Source: an uncultured Porphyromonadaceae bacterium
Lineage (GTDB): Bacteria > Bacteroidota > Bacteroidia > Bacteroidales > Muribaculaceae
DNA: 15,412 bases
Reading direction: 5' to 3'
NCBI GenBank assembly: GCA_947178245.1
Contig: CAMWXO010000024.1
Coordinates: 1 to 15,412 of the forward strand
Shown: positions 8,426 to 14,802 of the stretch, one piece after another
Layout: each line of letters starts with the position of its first letter
How positions within the stretch are numbered: the stretch's first letter is position 1
Notes under the pieces: generated by a model
What the model was told of the DNA's origin: nothing
The model's database searches: none
Seen by the model: only the letters and a program-made list of their open reading frames with translations
Translations under genes and position numbers: made by a program

Positions 8426-9729
8426 TTTTCGGTTTCCTTTCTAATATCAACAACTTCATCCCCCTCCACGGTTTCAACCTTCGAGAAAATAGAGCCTTCG
8501 GCTGTGACAGTCTCCAGAATTTCACCCGGCCTCACGGCAGCGAAGCCGTAGATGGCTTTTCCGCCTGCGCGCGTGATGGTGTATCCGCGCCTGAGGGTGG
8601 CCGTAGGGCTGAGCACTGCAACGAGTTTCCCGATGCTGTCAATTCGGGAGGTTTCTTTCTCGATGCGCGAGAGTGCCGAAAGCCTTAGCGTGGTAGCGAT
8701 TCCCTCAAGACGCGTGCGCGCGGCGGCTATGGATTCACCTGCTGCGAGCGGCAGGCGCGAAGTGAGCTGATGCAGGCGTATCTCCTCCCCCTTCAGGCGC
8801 TGAGTGGAGTATGTCGCTGCACGCTGGGCAAGATCGGCGGCCCGCTGCCACTCCATGGCTGCGGTATCGGAGAGCCACGCGGCCACAGCAGTCGGAGTCT
8901 TACAGCGTATGCAGGCGATCTCATCGAGCACGCAGCGGTCTCGCTCATGGCCTATACCCACAGCTACGGGAATGGGGAAAGTGGCTACGCGGCGCGCCAG
9001 CTCGAGATTGTCGAAGCCGTTCATGTCGGTGGTGGCGCCGCCTCCCCTGATTATGGCCACACAGTCCCAGCCCACAATCGACGACGTCAGCTCCACCAGG
9101 TCGAGCGCTTCGATCACGGTGGAAGCAGTGCGCTCTCCCTGCATGGTGGCCGGGAAAAGGAGAGTATAGAATACGGCCCCTGCCGAGTTGTGTTCGAGCT
9201 GGCTGATAAAATCGCCGTAGCCGGCTGCTTTCTCGGATGATATTATGGCGATGCGCTGGGGAGGCAGATTGACAGGTATCCGCTTGTTACGGTCAATTAT
9301 TCCCTCGCGGCGGAGAGCGACAAGTATCTCCTGCCTGATGCGCTCGAGGTCGCCCACGGTATAGGAGGGGTCGATTTCCACTACATTGAACGAGAGTCCG
9401 TAGGCCGGATGATGATTTGCGCTTCCGTAGAGCATGACCTTCATGCCGTTGGATAATTCACGCCCGGTGGCATCAAGAAATCTCCGGCGAAGATAAGCGA
9501 AGCGGTTGGCCCATATCGTGGCCCTCATGCGGGCTATGGTGGTGCCCGACGGGTCTTTCTCGATAAGAGTCAGGTAGCAGTGTCCGCCGCTTACGGACAA
9601 GTCTGAGATTTCAGCCGTGACCCATGCGCCGCGAAGCACAGGATCACGAGCTATCGCACCCGTGACATAGCTCGAAAACTGCGAGAGCGTGAACGAGGGG
9701 GGCATTTCAGATAGGTTTGTCGCTTCCAT
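8422..9729 (-). CDS. xseA: Exodeoxyribonuclease VII large subunit
   Basis: A 435-residue nuclease subunit that degrades single-stranded DNA in repair. It has an N-terminal OB-fold (about 13-120, including WVTAEISDLSVSGGHCYLTL), the catalytic core with RIAIISSEKAAGYGDF (159-174), IIRGGGATTDMNGFDNLELA (226-245) and VGIGHERDRCVLDE (257-270), a helical coiled-coil-like region (290-365) and the closing SPTATLRRGYTIT (374-386). Length is close to E. coli XseA (456). No small-subunit gene xseB is adjacent; the next gene is the HAD phosphatase. The ATG at 9729 lies only 4 nt beyond a -7 promoter box on the same strand, so translation may be leaderless or may begin at Met9 (ATG at 9705), which still precedes the OB-fold. 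Confidence 0.94.
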   Translation of the reverse strand: MEATNLSEMPPSFTLSQFSSYVTGAIARDPVLRGAWVTAEISDLSVSGGHCYLTLIEKDPSGTTIARMRATIWANRFAYLRRRFLDATGRELSNGMKVMLYGSANHHPAYGLSFNVVEIDPSYTVGDLERIRQEILVALRREGIIDRNKRIPVNLPPQRIAIISSEKAAGYGDFISQLEHNSAGAVFYTLLFPATMQGERTASTVIEALDLVELTSSIVGWDCVAIIRGGGATTDMNGFDNLELARRVATFPIPVAVGIGHERDRCVLDEIACIRCKTPTAVAAWLSDTAAMEWQRAADLAQRAATYSTQRLKGEEIRLHQLTSRLPLAAGESIAAARTRLEGIATTLRLSALSRIEKETSRIDSIGKLVAVLSPTATLRRGYTITRAGGKAIYGFAAVRPGEILETVTAEGSIFSKVETVEGDEVVDIRKETEK

Positions 9730-9732
9730 ATC

Positions 9733-9772
9733 GCAAAATTAATGAAAAATCGGGAATTTTCATTAACTTTGC
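9733..9772. promoter_or_regulatory. Symmetric divergent promoter between xseA and the TamL-like gene
   Basis: Two 16-nt arms, GCAAAATTAATGAAAA (9733-9748) and the reverse complement of 9757-9772, match at 15 of 16 positions around an 8-nt centre. Each arm carries a -7 box facing outward: TAATTTTG on the minus strand (9741 to 9734) and TAACTTTG on the plus strand (9764-9771). In each direction a weak TTAATG lies 19 nt upstream and overlaps the box of the opposing promoter. Both start codons follow 4 nt after their box. Confidence 0.7.
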
Positions 9773-9775
9773 AGA

Positions 9776-12151
9776 ATGTTTTCGATATGCCGGAGATTCA
9801 ACAGGTGGAAATCAACGAAATCATGGCTGATTTCGTTGATTTCGGCAGCGTGCGTCCTTCTTCTGGGATCATGCTCGTCGAGCAAGCATGTGCCCGACGG
9901 AAGCCTTCTGCTCGACAAGGTGGATATCCGGGTAGACTCCACGGCTCACGGCGAGCGCCTCGACGCCACCGAACTGCAGTCGTATCTGCGCCAGGCCCCG
10001 AACCACAAGATGCTGTGGAGCATCAAGTTCAGGCTCGGGTTCTACAACATGAGCGGCAATGATTCCACCAACTGGTGGAACCGCTGGATGCGGAAACTCG
10101 GCGAGGCACCGGTGATCTACGATCCGGAACTTGCCGAAGCAAGCGCCGCCCAGCTCTCGCAATATCTCGCCAACAAAGGCTTCTTCAACTCTTCGGTAGG
10201 CATCGATTCCGTGGTGGATCACGACAAGAAGAAGATCGCCCTCACCTATCATCTCTCGCCCGGGCCGAAGAAGATGATATCGGAAGTGCTGTATGAGTTT
10301 CCAGATTCGCTTGTGGAGAAGATAGTGATGGCCGACAGCGCGAAGTTCGTGGTGGCTCCGGGGGTGCCGCTCTCGCGCGACGCGCTCGACACCCAGCGCA
10401 CCGTGGTGACCGACGCGCTCCGCAACGCGGGCTATTACCACTTCTCGAAAGAATACGTCACTTTCGTGGCCGACACCACCGAGGGGAGTCCCGACGTGGA
10501 ACTCCTGATGAAAGTGAGCGCTCCCCCGGGAAGGCCCGACACACGCGACGACGAGTCTTATTCCCGATATGTGCTGCGCAAGGTGACGGTGATAGCCGAT
10601 GCAGGGGCCATCGACCGCGACAGCCCCGAAAGATCGCAGATTTCTGACAGCGTGTTCTATCACGGCCTGGAAATAATCTACGGCGACTCGCGTTATCTCC
10701 GGCCTTCGGTGGTGGCCGACAACTGCTATCTCACTCCGGGAGCGCTTTTCTCACAAAAAGACGTGGATCGCACCTATCGGGCCTTCACCCGCCTCGAGAT
10801 ATTGAAATTCATCAATATCACTTTCGTTCCGGCCGGACATATCGCCGACGAGGGGCTGCTCGACGCCTACGTGATGCTGACACCCGGAAAGTCGCAGACG
10901 GCAAGTGTGGAACTCGAGGGCACCAACTCCGAAGGAGATCTCGGCGTGGCCGTAGGCATGACATATTCCCACCGCAACATCGGGAAAGGATCGGAAACAT
11001 TCACGGCTAAAGCCAGAGGCAGTTATGAATCGCTTTCGGGCAATCTCGAAGGGTTGCTCAACAACCGATATATGGAATATTCATTAGACCTCGGACTTTC
11101 GATGCCGGAATTCAAGGCGCCGATCCCGAGGCACATCAGGCGCAAGATACAGGCCTCGACAGAAGTGAACTTCTCGATGAATTATCAGGAGCGTCCGGAA
11201 TATACAAGGGTGATATCCACCGCCGGCTGGAGCTACAAATGGGTGGACTCGCGCAAAAACAACCGGCATACTTTCACGCCGATCGACATAAACTATGTGT
11301 ATCTGCCGGCGTCCACCAACGATTTCATCAATCAGATTGCCCCAGACAATCCGCTGCTCCGCTACAGTTATGAAGACCACTTCATCATGAGGATGGGATG
11401 GCGATGGTATCACAGCAACAAACGCCAGGTGATGCCATGGATGAAGACGATGCAACGAAACATCTACAACGTGCGCTTCAATGCCGAGATAGCCGGCAAT
11501 CTTCTCTTTGCCCTGTCGAGCATCTTCGCCCACCGGAGCAATTTCCACTCTGATCCCTACAAAATTTTCGGAATACACTACTCGCAATATTTCAAACTGG
11601 AGGCCGACTACGCTTTCCTGCACCGCTTCGACGAGAGAAATTCGCTGGCGCTGCGTGCCGGTCTGGGCGTGGGAGTGCCCTACGGCAACTCGGAAGTGCT
11701 CCCCTTCGAGAAGCGCTTCTACGGCGGAGGCGCCAACGGAGTGAGGGGGTGGGACGTTCGCACCCTGGGCCCGGGGGCCTATCCGGGGAAGAACTCGGTG
11801 AGCGACTTCATCAACCAGTGTGGCGACGTGCGCATAATCACGAGCGCGGAATACCGTGCCAAACTTTTCTGGGTGATAGAATTGGGCACCTTTGTAGACA
11901 TTGGCAACATCTGGACTATCCGCGACTATCCTTATCAGCAGGGGGGAGTGTTCCGATTCAATGAATTCTACAAACAGTTTGCAGCGGCCTACGGACTCGG
12001 CATACGTCTGGATTTCGATTATTTCCTTGTGCGCATGGATGTGGGCATGAAGGCTCACAACCCCGCGATGGGCGCACGGCCCTGGCCGCTCGTCGATCCC
12101 AACTGGCACCGCGATTCCTCATTCCACTTCTCGATAGGATATCCATTCTGA
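9776..12151 (+). CDS. Omp85/TamA-type outer-membrane lipoprotein (TamL-like)
   Basis: A 791-residue outer-membrane protein. A basic N-terminus (RRFNRWKSTKSW), a hydrophobic core and the lipobox LGSC predict signal peptidase II cleavage before Cys33. Residues 40 to about 370 look like POTRA-type domains (for example YLANKGFFNSSV, 130-141; ALRNAGYYHFSK, 214-225). The C-terminal half is a beta-barrel with the Omp85 signature YGGGANGVRGWDV (649-661), then AEYRAKLFWVIELGTFVDIGN (691-711) and a terminal Phe (GYPF). The lipobox plus TamA-like size fits the Bacteroidota TamA counterpart called TamL, thought to work with TamB in outer-membrane biogenesis. BamA itself is less likely because of the lipobox. 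No tamB is adjacent. There is no other ATG before the signal peptide core, so 9776 is the only good start. Confidence 0.88.
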   Translation: MFSICRRFNRWKSTKSWLISLISAACVLLLGSCSSSKHVPDGSLLLDKVDIRVDSTAHGERLDATELQSYLRQAPNHKMLWSIKFRLGFYNMSGNDSTNWWNRWMRKLGEAPVIYDPELAEASAAQLSQYLANKGFFNSSVGIDSVVDHDKKKIALTYHLSPGPKKMISEVLYEFPDSLVEKIVMADSAKFVVAPGVPLSRDALDTQRTVVTDALRNAGYYHFSKEYVTFVADTTEGSPDVELLMKVSAPPGRPDTRDDESYSRYVLRKVTVIADAGAIDRDSPERSQISDSVFYHGLEIIYGDSRYLRPSVVADNCYLTPGALFSQKDVDRTYRAFTRLEILKFINITFVPAGHIADEGLLDAYVMLTPGKSQTASVELEGTNSEGDLGVAVGMTYSHRNIGKGSETFTAKARGSYESLSGNLEGLLNNRYMEYSLDLGLSMPEFKAPIPRHIRRKIQASTEVNFSMNYQERPEYTRVISTAGWSYKWVDSRKNNRHTFTPIDINYVYLPASTNDFINQIAPDNPLLRYSYEDHFIMRMGWRWYHSNKRQVMPWMKTMQRNIYNVRFNAEIAGNLLFALSSIFAHRSNFHSDPYKIFGIHYSQYFKLEADYAFLHRFDERNSLALRAGLGVGVPYGNSEVLPFEKRFYGGGANGVRGWDVRTLGPGAYPGKNSVSDFINQCGDVRIITSAEYRAKLFWVIELGTFVDIGNIWTIRDYPYQQGGVFRFNEFYKQFAAAYGLGIRLDFDYFLVRMDVGMKAHNPAMGARPWPLVDPNWHRDSSFHFSIGYPF

Positions 12152-12182
12152 CATTCACACTCAAATTATTCGACCTTCAGCC

Positions 12183-13580
12183 ATGAGAAACGTATTCTTC
12201 ACCCTATTTCTGATTCTTGCCTTCTGCATCAAGGCCGACGACTATGCGGGGGCATTCCGGTCTCTGCCGTTTGAGGCTGAAGCTCCGGCCCTTCCCGAGA
12301 TACCGCAGCTCAACGTGAGCCTTACCGACTTCGGCGGCAAGGGCGACGGAATAACGCTCAATACCGAAGCGTTTGACAGGGCTCTCTCACATCTCGCGGC
12401 CAAAGGGGGCGGACGCCTCACGGTGCCGGCAGGGGTATGGCTTACGGGCCCTATCGTGATGCGCTCCAACACCGAGCTCCATCTTGAGAAAGATGCCATC
12501 GTTCTTTTCAGTCCGGACAAAAGCCTCTTTCCGGTGATTCCGGCCGACCGTGGCACTTCCGGCACTATGAGGCAGCCCCCGGTGTTTGCCAACGGCATAT
12601 CCAACTTCGCCATCACTGGCAGCGGAGTGCTCGACGGAAACGGAGAATACTGGCGCCCCTACAAGCGGTTTAAGGTGAGCGACGCAGAATGGAAGAAACT
12701 GCAGCGGCTCAATCTGAAGGAGAGCTCGCTCTATGGCTCAGACGTCTACTATCCGACACTCACCGACCCTTCCGATTCGATAGAGACAAAGCGCGCACGT
12801 CTTATCCGCGTCACTGAGTGCGAGCGCTTCCTTATAAAGGACGTGGTGGTGCAGAATTCACCCTCGTTTCACGTCAATATAGTGATGAGCCACGATTTCG
12901 TGCTCGACGGCATCACGGTGCGATGCCCCTGGAATGCTCAGAACGGCGACGGAATCGATCTCTCATCGTGCCGCAACGCGCTCTTGACGCGCTGCTCGGT
13001 AGATTGCGGCGACGACGCCATCTGCCTCAAGAGCGGTATCGGCGACACGGGGCGCCACCGTGGCCCCTGCAGCGGCATTGTGATCGAGGACTGCACCGTA
13101 TTTCACGGACACGGTGGATTCGTGATCGGCAGCGACAACGCCGGCGGCATGGAGCGCATCATGGTGCGCCGTTGCCGCATGATCGACACCGACACGGGTC
13201 TCCGCTTCAAGAGCGGGCGCGACCGCGGAGGCCTTATGACAGATATATATGTAGATTCGGTAGTGATGTGCGACATAGCCGACGAAGCGATACTCTTCGA
13301 TTCGTTCTATCAGGAGAAAGTGGGCGACGGAGAGAAGGCCGCAGCCGCTCCGGTGACTCCCGACACACCGCGCTTCGACGGATTCCACATAAGCAACGTT
13401 ATATGCCGCGATGCGGGCACGGCAATCCTCTGCAAGGGGCTTCCCGAGATGCCCGTGAGAAACGTGGACATTTCGGACTGCACTTTCACGGCGCGCCGAG
13501 GAGCCGTCATCAACAACGCCGAAGATTTCACCTTCCGCAACGTCACCTTCAACCTCCCCACTGGCCTCGAAAAAAGATAA
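12183..13580 (+). CDS. Glycoside hydrolase family 28 (polygalacturonase-type)
   Basis: A 465-residue secreted enzyme of the right-handed parallel beta-helix pectinase fold. Residues 1-18 form a signal peptide (MRNVFFTLFLILAFCIKA), with cleavage likely before Asp19; LAFC does not make a good lipobox. GH28 catalytic motifs appear in order: QNGDGIDLSSC (253-263, Asp256; the family usually has NTDG), CGDDAICLKSG (275-285, Asp277 and Asp278), HGHGGFVIGSD (308-318) and LRFKSGRDRGG (340-350). The acidic triad is complete, so hydrolysis of a galacturonan or rhamnogalacturonan linkage is expected, probably in the periplasm; endo or exo mode is not clear. It lies 31 nt after the TamL-like gene. No SusC/SusD pair or other carbohydrate gene is in the window. 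Confidence 0.93.
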   Translation: MRNVFFTLFLILAFCIKADDYAGAFRSLPFEAEAPALPEIPQLNVSLTDFGGKGDGITLNTEAFDRALSHLAAKGGGRLTVPAGVWLTGPIVMRSNTELHLEKDAIVLFSPDKSLFPVIPADRGTSGTMRQPPVFANGISNFAITGSGVLDGNGEYWRPYKRFKVSDAEWKKLQRLNLKESSLYGSDVYYPTLTDPSDSIETKRARLIRVTECERFLIKDVVVQNSPSFHVNIVMSHDFVLDGITVRCPWNAQNGDGIDLSSCRNALLTRCSVDCGDDAICLKSGIGDTGRHRGPCSGIVIEDCTVFHGHGGFVIGSDNAGGMERIMVRRCRMIDTDTGLRFKSGRDRGGLMTDIYVDSVVMCDIADEAILFDSFYQEKVGDGEKAAAAPVTPDTPRFDGFHISNVICRDAGTAILCKGLPEMPVRNVDISDCTFTARRGAVINNAEDFTFRNVTFNLPTGLEKR

Positions 13581-13604
13581 TTCCCTCCCGGAAGACTATA
13601 ATTC

Positions 13605-13735
13605 AACTTTCGCAAGCTCAAGTTGTGGTTTTAATGGTTTAGATAGTTTAGGATGCTTAAAGTCCAACTGAACTCTTTAAACCGTCTAAACTCATTAAAC
13701 CTCTTTAAACCAATTTAAGTTGAGCATACGAAACT
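13605..13735. repeat. 131-bp imperfect inverted repeat downstream of GH28
   Basis: The inner arms are 27 nt each (13636-13662 and 13675-13701), match at about 20 of 27 positions and enclose a 12-nt loop. The outer ends are also inverted: TTTCGCAAGCTCAA on the left reads TTTCGTATGCTCAA on the right complement. Within the right arm TTAAAC-type heptamers recur about every 9-10 nt. It starts 25 nt after the GH28 stop. There is no T-run after it, so it is not a textbook terminator, but it could end or protect the upstream mRNA. A REP- or MITE-like repeat is the alternative. Confidence 0.7.
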
Positions 13736-13765
13736 TAAGTCATAAAAATAATTATCCACCATTTA

Positions 13766-13797
13766 TTTGGTTAGTAATTAAAAATATATTATCTTTG
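13766..13797 (+). promoter_or_regulatory. Orphan consensus promoter
   Basis: TTTG at 13766-13769, a 20-nt spacer and TATCTTTG at 13790-13797 make the best match to the Bacteroidota promoter consensus in the window. Transcription should start near 13802. No recognisable gene follows until the AbiEi-like gene at 14090, so it may be a distal promoter for that module or may drive a small RNA or short peptide. Confidence 0.6.
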
Positions 13798-13837
13798 CGG
13801 TATAAAAAATATCGCATTTGCGACTAAATTTATACCG
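13798..13837 (+). other. Nested hairpin at the predicted transcript start
   Basis: CGGTATAAA (13798-13806) pairs perfectly with TTTATACCG (13829-13837), and inside it TCGCA (13812-13816) pairs with TGCGA (13819-13823). The outer stem touches the -7 box and contains the predicted start, so it could be a 5' RNA stem or an operator. Confidence 0.5.
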
Positions 13838-14019
13838 GAATTAAAATATGTTAAATGGAATAAGCCGCATTCCCGGCACACCGTATTTTACATCCTTGAA
13901 GACGCGGCACACCACATCCCTATTTTCCAATTGATTTGCGGCGTAAATGTAGGAGCATCGTGTGCGACATCTTTGGTATGCGCCGCGTTGCCCACTCCGA
14001 AGATAATAGCTGCAGAACA
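13838..14019. other. Gene-free stretch with only short ORFs
   Basis: No recognisable gene lies here. A 28-codon plus-strand frame runs from ATG 13848 to TGA 13934 (opening MLNGISRIPGTPYF). A 59-codon minus-strand frame runs from GTG 14020 to TAA 13841 and is Cys- and Arg-rich (with RCRTRCSYIYAAN). Neither matches a family I know. The stretch from about 13860 to 14010 is GC-richer than the AT-rich DNA on either side, which could mean an inserted or conserved segment. Confidence 0.3.
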
Positions 14020-14060
14020 CTTAATTTCGGCAATAAACTTGATTTATTGCCGAAATTAAG
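14020..14060. promoter_or_regulatory. Perfect 18-bp palindrome, putative operator of the abiE-type module
   Basis: CTTAATTTCGGCAATAAA (14020-14037) and its exact reverse complement (14043-14060) flank a 5-nt centre, CTTGA. The centre contains the TTG of the -33 element and the right arm fills the promoter spacer, so a bound regulator would block RNA polymerase. AbiEi proteins in other systems are known to repress their own promoter by binding inverted repeats. Confidence 0.75.
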
Positions 14061-14069
14061 CTATCTTTG
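14039..14069 (+). promoter_or_regulatory. Promoter of the AbiEi/AbiEii-like module
   Basis: TTG at 14039-14041, a 20-nt spacer and TATCTTTG at 14062-14069 fit the Bacteroidota consensus. Transcription should begin near 14074-14076, giving a leader of about 15 nt before the ATG at 14090. It overlaps the palindrome at 14020-14060. Confidence 0.7.
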
Positions 14070-14089
14070 CACTGAATAAAAGAAATAGG

Positions 14090-14800
14090 ATGAGTACGAC
14101 AGATATGATATTGAATTTCGCAGGCAGTCGCAATAGCTTCACGCTATGTGAACTGTCTGATTATGTACGTAGTCGGGAAGTGATTTCCGATTCCGGAATA
14201 TTGTGGCATATAAAGAAACTGATAATGCAAAATAAACTGTCCCGTTTGTCACGCGGACTTTACGGAGCTTTTGTAAAAAAAGAATTTGCCCCGATACTTA
14301 CCGATGAATTGAAACAGTTATATGAGGATATTTCCTCTGACTTTCCCTTGATTGATGTTGCCGTCTATTCGGGTCATGACATTACTTCCTTGCAACACCA
14401 TCTTTCAGCAAACAACGCTCTTTATGTCGAGGTGACAAAAGAGGCTTCCGAGGTAGTGTTTCATTCTTTGATTGATAAAAAGATAAAGGTTTACCACAAG
14501 CCCGATAGTGAATTCATGTGCAATTACGTGGACTTGTCAGAACATTGTGTAATAGTAAAACCTCTTGTTACTGAATCCCCTCTAAAAAAAATCGAAGGTA
14601 TTTATATGCCGACATTGGAAAAGTTGTTGGTGGATATAAATGCAGATCCTGATTTTTATTGCCTTCAAGGTGTGGAGGCTTCCTATATAATGGACAATGC
14701 CCGATCACTTTACCAATTGAACACCCCCAAGATGCTGCGGTATGCCTCACGTCGTGGAATACGGGAGAAAATGCAATCTTATCTTACACATGATAACTGA
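14090..14800 (+). CDS. AbiEi-like antitoxin / winged-helix transcriptional regulator
   Basis: A 236-residue cytoplasmic protein. The N-terminal 60 residues look like a winged helix (FTLCELSDYVRSR, then SGILWHIKKLIMQNKLSRLSRGLYG), the pattern by which AbiEi-family proteins bind DNA. The remainder (about 70-236) resembles the AbiEi C-terminal domain, including MPTLEKLLVDINADPDFY (173-190). I think it falls in one of the Bacteroidota AbiEi-like DUF families but cannot confirm which. Its partner starts 2 nt after its stop. By family analogy it would repress the shared promoter through the palindrome at 14020-14060 and counter the downstream nucleotidyltransferase. Base composition differs from the core genes: the 60 bases from 14281 are 37% G+C, against 55% for those from 5161 in prfB, which suggests horizontal acquisition. 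Confidence 0.75.
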   Translation: MSTTDMILNFAGSRNSFTLCELSDYVRSREVISDSGILWHIKKLIMQNKLSRLSRGLYGAFVKKEFAPILTDELKQLYEDISSDFPLIDVAVYSGHDITSLQHHLSANNALYVEVTKEASEVVFHSLIDKKIKVYHKPDSEFMCNYVDLSEHCVIVKPLVTESPLKKIEGIYMPTLEKLLVDINADPDFYCLQGVEASYIMDNARSLYQLNTPKMLRYASRRGIREKMQSYLTHDN

Positions 14801-14802
14801 TC

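Noticed and set aside
11084..12109. 341-codon open frame on the minus strand
   Set aside because: Antisense to the barrel half of the TamL-like protein, with no family features; a GC-rich shadow.
12183..12230. GH28 as a lipoprotein through LAFC
   Set aside because: Phe at -1 to the Cys is poor for a lipobox, and a signal peptidase I site after Ala18 is more convincing.
12818..13642. 274-codon plus-strand frame overlapping GH28
   Set aside because: Arg-rich out-of-frame reading of the GH28 gene, which carries all catalytic motifs in the other frame.
13675..13711. Short TTAAAC repeats as a CRISPR array
   Set aside because: Units are about 7 nt with 2-3 nt between them, far too short for CRISPR repeats and spacers; better explained as one arm of an inverted repeat.
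14020..14060. Palindrome as an intrinsic terminator
   Set aside because: No T-run follows on the plus strand and it overlaps a good promoter, so an operator is the better reading, although an RNA stem cannot be excluded.
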